Assembly (NCBI RefSeq): GCF_002886185.1
Contig: NZ_KZ614146.1
Span: 811,234-875,233 of the forward strand
Direction of reading: 5' to 3'
Source: Salipaludibacillus neizhouensis
GTDB lineage: Bacteria; Bacillota; Bacilli; Bacillales; Salisediminibacteriaceae
DNA: 64,000 bases
Below are positions 1 to 8,396 of the stretch, piece after piece. The translations under genes were made by a program, and so were the position numbers. Each line of letters begins with the position of its first letter. Position 1 is the first letter of the stretch. Below the pieces are notes generated by a model that saw only the letters and a list, made by a program, of their open reading frames with translations, was not told the origin of the DNA and did not search any database.

Positions 1-1
1 G

Positions 2-784
2 ATTCATCAAGGCGATCTTCCTGATGAGCTTCCAATTCAACCCCAGTTGAGATTAGCCGAAGCATATAGTGCTACAGGAGAATTCGAAGATGCTCTACTT
101 TATTATAAAGAAGGATTAGATGAAGAAGAAACGACAGATGGCCTATTTGGATATGGCTTTACAGCACTTCAGCTGGAAGACTATGAAACGTCAGTTAAGG
201 CTTTTAACAGACTTCTTGAGATGGATCCGGATTACACAACTGTATACTCTTACTTAGCTAAGGCGTTTATTGCGCTCAATCAACGAGAAGAAGCGATGAC
301 CGTATTGCAGGATGGCATTAAGAAAGATGAATTTAACGAAGACTTATATTTGGAACTGGCAAGGCTCCATCTAAAAAGTGGAGAAAATAAAGAGGGCAGG
401 CAGTATCTCGAAAAGGTTATCGCATTAAATCCATCGAATGTTACAGCAGTAAAAGAACTTCTGGCTTATTTTGAGGAAAACGAAGATTTTGAAAGTGTAT
501 TGGAATTGTTGAGTTTTTTGGATGACTACAATGAATATGACCCTGTCTACGAGCGTTATAGAGGTAAGGCGCTATTTGAGGATGACCAAGTCGAGGAAGC
601 TTTGGAGGCCTATGAAGTTGCTCTTAATTCTTTAACAAGAGACGATGCTTTATTGGAAGAAGCTGCTTTTACATTTTTAGCAAGCAATAAAAAAGAAAAA
701 GGAATTAATTTACTTGAAGAATTATTTAAGGCTTATCCAGAACGTTATGATATTGAAGAAAGACTCATTGATCTTAAAGATTAA
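2..784 (+). CDS. ypiA: TPR-repeat protein YpiA, 3' part (5' end outside window)
   Basis: This is the C-terminal part of a tetratricopeptide-repeat protein. The frame is open from base 2, so the gene begins before the window; a TTG at 47 is internal, not a start. About 260 residues are visible, built of repeated 34-residue helical pairs with the usual Gly/Ala/Tyr/Pro spacing (for example GYGFTALQLEDYETSVKAF and LYLELARLHLKSGENKEG). TPR arrays are protein-interaction scaffolds; the partner cannot be read from sequence. The assignment as YpiA rests on its place immediately before ypiB, ypiF and qcrABC, as in B. subtilis, where the gene follows aroE. The protein is acidic and shows no signal peptide in the visible part. 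Confidence 0.85.
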   Translation: MHQGDLPDELPIQPQLRLAEAYSATGEFEDALLYYKEGLDEEETTDGLFGYGFTALQLEDYETSVKAFNRLLEMDPDYTTVYSYLAKAFIALNQREEAMTVLQDGIKKDEFNEDLYLELARLHLKSGENKEGRQYLEKVIALNPSNVTAVKELLAYFEENEDFESVLELLSFLDDYNEYDPVYERYRGKALFEDDQVEEALEAYEVALNSLTRDDALLEEAAFTFLASNKKEKGINLLEELFKAYPERYDIEERLIDLKD

Positions 785-1034
785 TAATGATATTTGGTAA
801 TAAATACAAGATCTTATTTGAGGTTTTCATTTGCTCAATTATAAGTAAAAAACATTACCTCAAATCGTTAAGAAATTATCCAAGGAAACAATAAAAAAAT
901 TATCAAAAAAAAAGGATTTAACGATAATTTCTCGAATAAGTATATATAGCAATACCATTATTACTTATTAGTCATGAAGAAAAGAAATGTAAGCTGTCCC
1001 TAAATTGTTTATAATATAAGAGGGAGGGATTCTG
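785..1034. other. Intergenic region with two inverted repeats
   Basis: This A/T-rich gap holds two inverted repeats. ATTTGAGG (816-823) pairs with CCTCAAAT (858-865). AGAAATTATC (871-880) pairs with GATAATTTCT (923-932). Neither is followed by a clean T run, so they are not convincing terminators. A TATAAT at about 1009 and the strong GGGAGGG ahead of 1035 probably belong to the ypiB promoter and ribosome site. Confidence 0.4.
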
Positions 1035-1583
1035 ATGGAAAATTCAGTTCCTGTCATGGAGAAGCGAGACTTTCTTAAATGGTTTTTAGAGGAATACCAA
1101 TTGAAACGTCGAGAATGTGCATGGTTACTTAATTTCTTAATGAGTGATGATATTTTAATTGAACGTGTTCATTTTGTTGAACAAGCAGAGCATTGTCCTA
1201 AAGCGCTGATGATATCGGCGAATAATGTAGAGCATGTGCCGTTTGCATTTCATAAAAATCAACATGTTACGATGGATGCTGAAAAGTCTTTTCATGATAT
1301 CCGATTGAATAGAAATGAGGATATTTTTATTCAATTGAATTTTAAAAACAAGCAAAAAATACCGCAATACTTAGCTGTGTTAGAAGAAAACCCATATTTG
1401 CCTATCAATGAAGAGGAAGAAAATGTTCAAAGCTTATTAGCCGAGATGATCTTAGACGAGTCGTTACGGCATCACAAAATGAAAATGCTTGAAGGCTGTA
1501 TTGATGAGGCCCTTATGAGTGGTGATAAATTGTCTTTCCGGAACCTGGCTGAACAATATAGTGCACTCAAAGCCCTTGAGTAA
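1035..1583 (+). CDS. ypiB: UPF0302 family protein YpiB with C-terminal IDEAL domain
   Basis: This is a 182-residue cytoplasmic protein of the YpiB (UPF0302) family, conserved in Bacilli next to the qcr operon; its molecular function is not established. The ATG at 1035 follows GGGAGGG at good spacing. The N-terminal 140 residues form the family domain. Residues near 157-176 carry the short C-terminal IDEAL motif (IDEALMSGDKLSFRNLAEQY), a small helical domain found alone or attached to several Bacillus proteins such as ComK regulators. The gene ends within its own terminator hairpin, so it is probably transcribed separately from ypiF. Confidence 0.9.
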   Translation: MENSVPVMEKRDFLKWFLEEYQLKRRECAWLLNFLMSDDILIERVHFVEQAEHCPKALMISANNVEHVPFAFHKNQHVTMDAEKSFHDIRLNRNEDIFIQLNFKNKQKIPQYLAVLEENPYLPINEEEENVQSLLAEMILDESLRHHKMKMLEGCIDEALMSGDKLSFRNLAEQYSALKALE

Positions 1584-1594
1584 AAGGGCTTTTC
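1569..1594 (+). terminator. Rho-independent terminator of ypiB
   Basis: AAAGCCCTT and AAGGGCTTT form a 9-bp stem spanning the ypiB stop codon, with T-rich sequence following. It separates ypiB from ypiF. Confidence 0.75.
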
Positions 1595-1763
1595 GTTATT
1601 GAATAGAGGATATTTCAAAAAAAATAATGACTTTTGACACGTACTTTGAAGCAATCCGTATAGAAGACAGCTTCTTTACGAAGCATCATGGGAAGACCTC
1701 ATTGATGATTAAGAGATTGTGGCTGAAATATTTAACAGGATGTAGATAAAGGAGATTGGAAAA

Positions 1764-2243
1764 ATGAAATGGAAAATGGATCAGATAGAGATGTACTCAA
1801 AGGCAAAAGAATATGTTGACACTGCAATAATACCTCTTACCCCTGTTCAATGGGGAAAGGATGAGAAAAATATTATAAACATGGGAGAATATACAAATTA
1901 TCTATCAGACTATATTGAGAGACAATTTACAGGAAGAGTTTTTTTATTCCCCCCTTTTACATACTTGAAATTTGAATCTAAAGAAGAAAAAATTAGAAGA
2001 CTAGTTGAATGGGACAAGCATTTATATCAAGAAGGTTTTAAATATATTATGTATATAACTGCAGACAGTGAATGGAAAATAGTTGAAAAAAAACTACCTG
2101 GTGAGCTTATTTGGCTTCCAGCAATTTCAACAGAAACAACAAAAACAGATCAATTTAAAAAAACAATTCAAGAGCAGGTTCAGCAGGTTATGCCTTTGTT
2201 TTCCTTGAAGTGGCAAGAAGAGCCAACCGAAAGAGAAGACTAA
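1764..2243 (+). CDS. ypiF: DUF2487 family protein YpiF
   Basis: This 159-residue soluble protein matches the YpiF family (DUF2487) by length and by position between ypiB and qcrA. The ATG at 1764 lies after AAAGGAGATTGG. The sequence is mixed alpha/beta with conserved aromatic-rich stretches (LFPPFTYLKFESKEEKIRR and MYITADSEW). No signal peptide, membrane segment or catalytic motif is visible, and the family has no established function. Its constant association with the cytochrome bc genes suggests a supporting role for that complex, but this is only inference. A sigma-A-type promoter lies between it and qcrA. Confidence 0.85.
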   Translation: MKWKMDQIEMYSKAKEYVDTAIIPLTPVQWGKDEKNIINMGEYTNYLSDYIERQFTGRVFLFPPFTYLKFESKEEKIRRLVEWDKHLYQEGFKYIMYITADSEWKIVEKKLPGELIWLPAISTETTKTDQFKKTIQEQVQQVMPLFSLKWQEEPTERED

Positions 2244-2278
2244 GTTATTATTCTTCTAAAATGATCTTGTGGATTTTG

Positions 2279-2308
2279 TTGACATAGACCGTTTTTTTGG
2301 GCTATCAT
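2279..2308 (+). promoter_or_regulatory. Candidate sigma-A promoter of qcrABC
   Basis: TTGACA (2279-2284) is an exact -35 consensus. TATCAT (2303-2308), 18 bases later, is a good -10. The site lies 69 bases before the qcrA start, in the expected place for an operon promoter. Confidence 0.55.
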
Positions 2309-2376
2309 TATGATGTCTTAGTATGTTTTTTGTGTGTAAAATAATTGGGAAGAACTGTATGTGAGGAGGGAAGATC

Positions 2377-2877
2377 GTGAGTGAAAAGAAGCATCGAGTT
2401 TCAAGGCGTCAATTTTTAACTTATACATTAACAGGCGTTGGTGGTTTTATGGCTGCGGGTATGCTTAGTCCAATGGTTCGGATGGCATTAGATCCAGCAT
2501 TAGAAGCCTCAGGCGGTTCAGATTTTATTTCTGTTGGTATTGGTGAAGATGAGTTGACCGGAGAACCTCAACGCGTAGATTTTAATGTAGAAATAGTAGA
2601 TGCTTGGCATACTTCAGAGCAGTCTCAATCTGCATGGATTTATAAAGAAGGTGATGAAATTGTTGCCCTATCACCAACCTGTACACATTTGGGTTGTACA
2701 GTAAACTGGGATGCTAACGAAGATTATCCAGGTAATTACTTTTGTCCGTGTCATGGTGGTCGTTTTGAAAAAGATGGTACAAACATCGCTGGAACACCGC
2801 CAACGCGACCGTTGGATATTTATGATGTAGAAGTCAGGGACGGTATGGTTTATTTAGGACAAACTAATGAGCGTTAA
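2377..2877 (+). CDS. qcrA: Menaquinol:cytochrome c reductase Rieske iron-sulfur subunit
   Basis: QcrA is the Rieske 2Fe-2S protein of the bc-type complex that passes electrons from menaquinol to cytochrome c. The GTG start follows GAGGAGGG. Residues 9-14 (SRRQFL) are a twin-arginine motif followed by a hydrophobic anchor, as expected for a Tat-exported Rieske protein. The cluster ligands are visible: Cys102 and His104 in CTHLGC, Cys123 and His126 in CPCHGG. Cys107 and Cys125 form the usual stabilising disulfide. At 166 residues it has normal Bacillus length. It heads the operon qcrA-qcrB-qcrC with 17-32 base gaps. The tatA/tatC genes that would export it are also in this window, near 50 kb. 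Confidence 0.98.
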   Translation: MSEKKHRVSRRQFLTYTLTGVGGFMAAGMLSPMVRMALDPALEASGGSDFISVGIGEDELTGEPQRVDFNVEIVDAWHTSEQSQSAWIYKEGDEIVALSPTCTHLGCTVNWDANEDYPGNYFCPCHGGRFEKDGTNIAGTPPTRPLDIYDVEVRDGMVYLGQTNER

Positions 2878-2894
2878 AGGGGGGAAATGAAACA

Positions 2895-3566
2895 ATGCTA
2901 CAAAAAGTATATGATTGGGTAGATGAACGGTTAGATATTACCCCTTTATGGCGTGATATTGCTGATCACGAAGTGCCTGAGCACGTTAACCCGGCTCATC
3001 ATTTTTCAGCGTTTGTCTATTGTTTTGGTGGTTTGACATTTTTTGTTGTCGTTATTCAAATTCTATCTGGAATGTTTTTGACCATGTATTATGTGCCAGA
3101 TATAATTAATGCTTATGAGTCTGTGTATTATTTACAAAATGATGTCACTCATGGGATGATCGTAAGAGGGATGCACCATTGGGGCGCCAGTCTCGTTATA
3201 GTGATGATGTTCCTACATACATTACGTGTATTCTTTACAGGATCATATAAGAAACCTAGAGAATTGAATTGGGTAGTTGGGGTACTCTTATTCTTTGTTC
3301 TTTTAGGTTTAGGTTTTACCGGGTATTTATTACCTTGGGATATGAAGGCATATTTTGCTACTGTAGTTGGACTTGAAATTGCAGAAAGTGCACCAGTTAT
3401 TGGTGGCTTTGCTAAAACGTTACTAGCAGGTGGAGAAATTATAGGGGCACAAACATTAACACGCTTTTTTGCGATTCATGTGTTCTTCTTACCTGGAGCT
3501 TTATTAGGATTATTAGGCGCCCACTTTTTCATGATTAGAAAACAAGGTATTTCTGGACCATTGTAA
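2895..3566 (+). CDS. qcrB: Menaquinol:cytochrome c reductase cytochrome b6 subunit
   Basis: QcrB is the four-helix cytochrome b6 subunit, carrying the two b hemes between which menaquinol electrons cross the membrane. It has 223 residues with four strong hydrophobic helices and paired heme-ligand histidines (HGMIVRGMHHWGAS in helix 2; RFFAIHVFF in helix 4). Cys43 in FVYCFGG matches the cysteine that binds an extra covalent heme in B. subtilis QcrB. The PWDMKAYFATVVG stretch is the family Qo-side motif. As in other Firmicutes, the remaining cytochrome b helices are on QcrC. A GGGGGGAAATG site gives clear translation from 2895. Confidence 0.98.
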   Translation: MLQKVYDWVDERLDITPLWRDIADHEVPEHVNPAHHFSAFVYCFGGLTFFVVVIQILSGMFLTMYYVPDIINAYESVYYLQNDVTHGMIVRGMHHWGASLVIVMMFLHTLRVFFTGSYKKPRELNWVVGVLLFFVLLGLGFTGYLLPWDMKAYFATVVGLEIAESAPVIGGFAKTLLAGGEIIGAQTLTRFFAIHVFFLPGALLGLLGAHFFMIRKQGISGPL

Positions 3567-3598
3567 AAAGGGTGTTTATAAGATAAGGAGGGAAAGCT

Positions 3599-4444
3599 AT
3601 GCATCGCGGGAAAGGGATGAAGTTTGTTGGTGACTCACGTGTCCCAGCAGAGAAGAAACCAAATATACCGAAAGACTATTCTGAATATCCGGGTAAAACA
3701 GAAGCATTTTGGCCGAACTTCTTGCTTCGCGAGTGGATGGTTGGGGCTGTTTTTCTTGTCGGATACTTAGTACTGACAGTTGCCCATCCAGCACCGCTAG
3801 AGCGAGTTGCAGATCCAACTGATTCTGGTTATATACCGTTACCAGACTGGTATTTCTTATTTCTTTATCAGTTATTGAAGTATGAGTTTGCTGCTGGTCC
3901 ATACACAGTAATGGGAGCAGTTGTTATTCCTGGTATTGCGTTTGGTGCATTGTTGTTGGCACCTTGGTTAGATAAAGGGTCAGAACGTCGCCCATTAAAA
4001 CGACCAATAGCTACATCGTTAATGCTTTTAGGTTTTATATCTGTATTTTTCTTAACATGGGAATCTGTAGATCAACATGATTGGGAAGCGGCAGCAGAAC
4101 AAGGTGAAATTACGGATGATGTAGATATGGAAGTTGATGAATCAGCGGAAGGTTATCAAATTTTTGAGTCGCAGGATTCCTGTATCGGATGCCATGGTGG
4201 AGATATGTTAGGTGGATCATCTGGTCCAAACATGTTCGAAAGTGACTACGATACCGAGGAAGTAATTGAGATTATTACTAACGGTAAAGGTGCAATGCCT
4301 GCTGGTCAGTTCGAGGGTTCCGAAGAGGAACTTGAAACTCTTGCTGCATTTATTGCTAACGACGGACAAAGTGCCGACGGTGGCGATGCTGAGGCAGAAG
4401 AAGATGGTAGTGAAGAAGAAGCTGAAGAAGCTACGGAAGAATAA
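3599..4444 (+). CDS. qcrC: Menaquinol:cytochrome c reductase cytochrome b/c subunit with acidic tail
   Basis: QcrC fuses the C-terminal part of cytochrome b (subunit IV-like, three membrane helices, PLPDWYFLFLYQLL motif) to a c-type heme domain on the outer face. The heme site is Cys195-Ile-Gly-Cys198-His199, and the Met in KGAMPAGQ is the likely second axial ligand. At 281 residues it is longer than the roughly 255-residue B. subtilis protein. The extra length is a C-terminal tail of almost only Glu, Asp, Ala and Gly, facing the cell surface. Acidic surface tails of this kind are common in halotolerant relatives. The operon ends at a terminator just after this gene. Confidence 0.97.
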   Translation: MHRGKGMKFVGDSRVPAEKKPNIPKDYSEYPGKTEAFWPNFLLREWMVGAVFLVGYLVLTVAHPAPLERVADPTDSGYIPLPDWYFLFLYQLLKYEFAAGPYTVMGAVVIPGIAFGALLLAPWLDKGSERRPLKRPIATSLMLLGFISVFFLTWESVDQHDWEAAAEQGEITDDVDMEVDESAEGYQIFESQDSCIGCHGGDMLGGSSGPNMFESDYDTEEVIEIITNGKGAMPAGQFEGSEEELETLAAFIANDGQSADGGDAEAEEDGSEEEAEEATEE

Positions 4445-4460
4445 TAGATGTTCCCATAGG

Positions 4461-4494
4461 AAGCTGGCTGAAGAAAATCAGTCAGCTTTTTTTC
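4461..4494 (+). terminator. Terminator of the qcrABC operon
   Basis: AAGCTGGCTG pairs with CAGTCAGCTT (10 bp with one G-T) and is followed by seven T. Confidence 0.85.
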
Positions 4495-4528
4495 TACTAT
4501 CTATTATGAAATTTCTTTGTAAAGGAAG

Positions 4529-5134
4529 ATGATAATGATTTCCTATTTGTTACATATAATTGGTCGGCGATGGTTTATCGCGCTATTGTTAGCAGTGAAT
4601 ATTGGAGGGACGATTTATGGGTATATCTGGTATGAGTCTCAATTAGCAAATACACCTCTAATTTTTCTGTTATTTGTTCCGGATAGTCCAACGGCAAGCT
4701 TATTTTTCTGTCTTGTATTAATTGCATTTCTGTTCGGGAAAAATATACCTATCCTAGAAGCACTGGCAGCTGTAACATTATTAAAGTATGGTGTGTGGGC
4801 TGTAGTAATGATTTTGGCTGCCAAAGTTGCTGGTAGTAATATAGGAATACTCAATTTCATGCTGATAACCTCTCATCTAGGCATGGCAATCCAAGGTCTT
4901 TTGTATACGCCCTATTACAGAATCAGACCATGGCATTTAATCCTTGTAGCTATCTGGACAATACATAATGATGTGATCGATTATATATATAATATGCACC
5001 CCGGAGTGGCTAGCTCTATTCAACCCTATATACAAGAAATCGGCTACTTCACTTTTTGGCTAGGCATTGCCTCCCTTTTCACTGTATATATTCTAAATAA
5101 AACTAGCTTGGAAAGACAAATAGAAGAAAAATAA
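4529..5134 (+). CDS. ypjA: DUF1405 membrane protein YpjA
   Basis: This 201-residue integral membrane protein has about six hydrophobic helices and corresponds to YpjA (DUF1405), which follows qcrC in Bacillus. The ATG at 4529 and a second one at 4535 are both reasonable after AAAGGAAGATGATA. Motifs such as RRWFIALLL, HLGMAIQGLLY and WHLILVAIWTIHNDVIDY, with conserved His and Asp inside membrane segments, are typical of the family. Biochemical function is not established. A terminator separates it from qcrC, and it lies upstream of ypjB, which is linked to sporulation in B. subtilis. Confidence 0.88.
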   Translation: MIMISYLLHIIGRRWFIALLLAVNIGGTIYGYIWYESQLANTPLIFLLFVPDSPTASLFFCLVLIAFLFGKNIPILEALAAVTLLKYGVWAVVMILAAKVAGSNIGILNFMLITSHLGMAIQGLLYTPYYRIRPWHLILVAIWTIHNDVIDYIYNMHPGVASSIQPYIQEIGYFTFWLGIASLFTVYILNKTSLERQIEEK

Positions 5135-5137
5135 CTT

Positions 5138-5195
5138 AATACAGCGTGAGCTTTCGTTACTTAGTTGCACCTTTACAATGCGTGGAGGTGTTTTT
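5138..5195 (-). repeat. Decayed fragment of the dispersed structured repeat
   Basis: Bases TACAGCGTGAGCTTTCG followed by a GCACCT...AGGTG hairpin resemble the reverse-oriented copy at 45208-45364 (TACAGCGTCAGCTTCCG, then a GTAGCACCT hairpin). The hairpin ends in TTTTTT and may now serve as the ypjA terminator. Only about 55 bases are recognisable. Confidence 0.45.
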
Positions 5196-5307
5196 TAATT
5201 TTGAGGATTGCAGCCGCCAGCTGTACATTCTAGCATTAAAAAAAAGTATCGGTCTACTCTTGTCCTACTCATCATAAGATGAAGTAAGAAATAGAGGAGG
5301 GTCGGGC

Positions 5308-6135
5308 ATGAGGAAAGGCAAACAATTACTTATATGGTTTTCATGTTATTTCCTGATTTTTTCTGCACTTTTTTATATAAATGATGGACGAGTATCTGGG
5401 AATACTAACGATGGATGGACGGAATTAAATCATCAAAGTGATACAATTTTAAAATACGTTAAGCAAGAACATTATGAAGAAGCTTCAAAGATCTTAGAGG
5501 GATTTTCCGAACATTTTCTTGAAATGCTAAACGAAGAAAAGTTAACGATGAAAGAGCTTCAAGTGATAACTATGTCCTATGATGATGCACTTGAAGCTGT
5601 CAAAAGTACTTCTTTATCTAAAGCTAAGAGGATTCAATTAGTTTATGAATTAAGACTCTTAATGGATGCTTATATGAAGCATGAGGATCCTTTGTGGAAA
5701 GAGATGGAAGAACCTTTACTTTTATCCTTGCAGAGCCTTCATATATCTTCAGATGAAGCAGATTTAAAAGCAATAGAATCCCCATTACGATCTTTTATTG
5801 GGCACTATAATACTGTTCAGCCAGCCTTAACTGTTGCACTTGAGGAAACGAATCTTCAAATACTTCATTCACAAGTTAAATACTTAGTTTTAATGACAAA
5901 CGATTCGATCAAACCAAATGAATGGAATGCCCATCTTGAAAAAATAGAAGCTCAATTAGTAGTTATTTTTGACGAGGAAGAATCAACATTAGCCGATCCA
6001 TCACTTTATTGGTTAATTATCACGATGAGCAGTGCTATTTTGAGTACTCTTTCGTATGTCGGTTTCAAAAAGTTTCGTGGTCATAAGCAAGAAGTCGTTA
6101 ATAAAAAAAACAGAAGACGGGATCAGGATAACTAA
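5308..6135 (+). CDS. ypjB: Sporulation-associated membrane protein YpjB
   Basis: This 275-residue protein fits YpjB. It has an N-terminal signal or anchor (residues 5-23), a long helical extracytoplasmic region, a C-terminal membrane helix (about residues 228-252) and a Lys/Arg-rich tail (KKNRRRDQ). The ATG follows GAGGAGGGTCGGGC. In B. subtilis ypjB is reported as a sporulation gene under SigE; the sequence alone gives no enzymatic activity. Topology predicts that most of the chain faces outward between two membrane anchors. Order (ypjA-ypjB) is as in B. subtilis. Identity rests on position, length and topology more than on motifs. Confidence 0.8.
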   Translation: MRKGKQLLIWFSCYFLIFSALFYINDGRVSGNTNDGWTELNHQSDTILKYVKQEHYEEASKILEGFSEHFLEMLNEEKLTMKELQVITMSYDDALEAVKSTSLSKAKRIQLVYELRLLMDAYMKHEDPLWKEMEEPLLLSLQSLHISSDEADLKAIESPLRSFIGHYNTVQPALTVALEETNLQILHSQVKYLVLMTNDSIKPNEWNAHLEKIEAQLVVIFDEEESTLADPSLYWLIITMSSAILSTLSYVGFKKFRGHKQEVVNKKNRRRDQDN

Positions 6136-6224
6136 CCAAATCATTTAGATTGACACCAATCAATTATTTGACTAAAATTAATTTTATAATTGAAGAAGAA
6201 GTTAATTCTGGGAGGAATAGCAGC

Positions 6225-6914
6225 ATGATTGAATCTTTTGGAGGTTTTATTCTTTACTTTGCGTTGTTAATGATTATTCCTTGGTGGGCTAGTTCAAGAG
6301 TGAAAAGTACGTATCGAAAATATTCACAAGTTGCTTCATCCTCAGGAATGACTGGTGCAGAAGTAGCTCGGAAAATATTAAATGATAACGGTATATATGA
6401 CGTGACAATAGAGCCTGTTAAAGGTCAACTGTCAGATCATTACGATCCAAGAAAAAAAGTTGTTCGATTATCTGAACATAATTATTATGGGAATTCAATT
6501 GCAGGGGCTGCAGTAGCTGCTCATGAGGTTGGACACGCTATGCAGGATGCAGAAGCGTACAGTTTTTTACGTTTACGATCTACTCTAGTTCCTGTAGCTA
6601 GTTTCGGTTCAAACAGTTCCATTTTCTTAATTATCGGTGGTATACTCTTAACGCAACCGAGTCTGGTATTAGTTGGTATTATCTTCATGTCATTTGCTGT
6701 ATTGTTCCAGCTTGTTACATTACCAGTGGAGTTTAATGCCTCAAACCGAGCAATGGAACAAATTGTTTCAACTGGAGTTATCAGAAATAATGAAGAAAAA
6801 GAAACTAAAAAGGTTCTGAATGCCGCTGCATTAACTTATGTTGCAGCAGCACTAGTAGCTCTAGCAGAATTGATACGATTTGTACTAATGTTTTTAGCAA
6901 TGAACAGAGAATAA
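6225..6914 (+). CDS. YugP-like zinc metallopeptidase, membrane-bound
   Basis: This is a neutral zinc metallopeptidase of the YugP family. The zinc site is His100-Glu-Val-Gly-His104 in AAHEVGHAMQD. It begins with a membrane helix and has further hydrophobic helices near residues 120-165 and at the C terminus, the usual YugP topology. The frame is open upstream to a TTG at 6150, but the ATG at 6225 follows GGGAGG at eight bases and gives a 229-residue protein starting MIESFGG, so I chose it. Conserved family stretches include TGAEVARKIL and LSDHYDPR. B. subtilis carries yugP elsewhere, so its position after ypjB is lineage-specific. Substrates are unknown. Confidence 0.92.
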   Translation: MIESFGGFILYFALLMIIPWWASSRVKSTYRKYSQVASSSGMTGAEVARKILNDNGIYDVTIEPVKGQLSDHYDPRKKVVRLSEHNYYGNSIAGAAVAAHEVGHAMQDAEAYSFLRLRSTLVPVASFGSNSSIFLIIGGILLTQPSLVLVGIIFMSFAVLFQLVTLPVEFNASNRAMEQIVSTGVIRNNEEKETKKVLNAAALTYVAAALVALAELIRFVLMFLAMNRE

Positions 6915-6917
6915 TTT

Positions 6918-6963
6918 AAAGGTGTGTCACTAGGTATAGAAACCAAGTGACACACCTTTTTTA
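6918..6963 (+). terminator. Strong terminator between yugP-like gene and ypjC
   Basis: GGTGTGTCACT pairs with AGTGACACACC and is followed by six T. It stands between convergent genes and may also slow transcription from the ypjC side, though the T run on the minus strand is shorter. Confidence 0.85.
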
Positions 6964-6976
6964 AAATTTTTAGAAC

Positions 6977-7849
6977 CTAAATCTCTAAAGGTTTTTTGTT
7001 TTCATCCAAAGTAAAGCCTTCGCCCATTACATCCTGAACATCACCTAACGAGACGAACGCGTGTGGATCTAATTTAGCAATAAGGTTTTTTAGGCGTACT
7101 AGTTCATTTCGTCCTACCACACAATACAGTACTTCACGATCTTCACCTGTGAAGGTTCCTTTCCCTTTTAATATCGTTGCTCCTCGGTCCATCTCTTGTA
7201 AGATTGCAGAGGCAATATCAGTGGCATGTTCTGAGACAATCATCGCTGCTTTTCCAGAGTATGCCCCCTGCTGCATGAAATCAATAACTTTTGCTGCGAC
7301 AAACACGGCTAACAAAGTATACATTGCTTCACGATAATTCAAATAAATAAGAGAGGTAGTAATTACAACGGCATCGAAAATAAACATTGTTCGTCCCATG
7401 CTCCAACCAAAATATTTAAAACTTAAACGAGCGAGAATATCCACACCGCCCGTTGTGCCACCATAACGAAAGACAATTCCTAAACCAACACCTAGAAAAA
7501 CGCCAGCAAATAAGGCCGCTAATGTCATATCATCATATAGAGGTATAGAAACAAACGTATACGCTTGAAATAACCATAAGAAAAAAGACACAGACAAAGT
7601 TCCAATTAACGTATAGATAAAAGCATTGCGTCCCAGTATTTTCCACCCGATGATAAATAAAGGTATATTCAGAACGAGATTAGAATAAGCTGGATTTATT
7701 TCAAAAATAAAATAAAGAATTAATGTTATACCGGTGAAACCACCATCAGCTAAATTGTTCTCCATATTAAAATAAACTAATCCAAAAGACATGATAGCTG
7801 TTCCCAGGATAATAAATAAAACATGCTTCCATTGTAATTTAGCAGTCAA
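6977..7849 (-). CDS. ypjC: YitT family membrane protein (DUF161 + DUF2179)
   Basis: This 290-residue protein has five to six membrane helices (YitT/DUF161 domain, about residues 10-205) and a C-terminal soluble DUF2179 domain. Typical signatures are FRYGGTTGGVDILARL in the membrane part and GRNELVRLKNLIAKLDP in the soluble part. The start is TTG at 7849, preceded by AAAGGAGAGG at good spacing. It matches YpjC in position, but here it is transcribed opposite to its neighbours. The family is often called a transporter, without proven substrates. The DUF2179 domain resembles a small ligand-binding ferredoxin-like fold. Confidence 0.9.
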   Translation of the reverse strand: MTAKLQWKHVLFIILGTAIMSFGLVYFNMENNLADGGFTGITLILYFIFEINPAYSNLVLNIPLFIIGWKILGRNAFIYTLIGTLSVSFFLWLFQAYTFVSIPLYDDMTLAALFAGVFLGVGLGIVFRYGGTTGGVDILARLSFKYFGWSMGRTMFIFDAVVITTSLIYLNYREAMYTLLAVFVAAKVIDFMQQGAYSGKAAMIVSEHATDIASAILQEMDRGATILKGKGTFTGEDREVLYCVVGRNELVRLKNLIAKLDPHAFVSLGDVQDVMGEGFTLDENKKPLEI

Positions 7850-8055
7850 TCGAACCCTCTCCTTTCTAAAGATAAGACTGTATTAAATGACAGCTTTTTA
7901 AAGACCAGAAGAAGCCTATGCTGATTTTAGTCATAACTGCTATATTATAATTCAAAGGAAAATAGGGTTCAATGAAAAAATATTTGTCAAATACGATTGT
8001 TTTCGCTAGGATAAGCGTATAGGCTTTTGTAAGAGAAAGGATCGTGAGGATCATT

Positions 8056-8394
8056 ATGAGTGAAAAATCAGTACAGGAAATGCAAAAAGAAGTAGATCAA
8101 TATATCTCTCAATTTAAAGAAGGTTATTTTTCACCATTAGCACTAATGGCAAGACTAACGGAGGAAACGGGAGAATTAGCTCGAGAAATAAATCATTACT
8201 ATGGAGAAAAACCCAAAAAAACATCGGAAGAAGAAAAAACATTAGAGCAGGAACTTGGCGACATGTTATTCGTAATGATTTGCATGGCAAACTCTTTAAA
8301 TATTAACTTGGAGGAGTCATTTGATCTCGTAATGGAGAAATTTCAGACGCGTGATAAAGATCGTTGGACTAAAAAAGAAAACTCGGAGGAATAG
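8056..8394 (+). CDS. ypjD: MazG-like nucleotide pyrophosphohydrolase YpjD
   Basis: This short all-helical MazG-type enzyme is expected to hydrolyse nucleoside triphosphates to monophosphate and pyrophosphate, a house-cleaning role. The metal-binding motif is visible as EETGELARE followed by [16 protein letters not shown] (E-x-x-E and E-x-x-D). The ATG at 8056 follows GTGAGGATC and gives 112 residues starting [10 protein letters not shown], matching B. subtilis YpjD; the upstream GTG at 8044 is less likely. It opens an operon: dapB starts two bases after its stop. Coupling to dapB is conserved in Bacillus. Confidence 0.92.
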   Translation: MSEKSVQEMQKEVDQYISQFKEGYFSPLALMARLTEETGELAREINHYYGEKPKKTSEEEKTLEQELGDMLFVMICMANSLNINLEESFDLVMEKFQTRDKDRWTKKENSEE

Positions 8395-8396
8395 AC

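Noticed and set aside
3597-3902. 101-residue minus-strand frame inside qcrC
   Set aside because: Shadow of qcrC, with no ribosome site.
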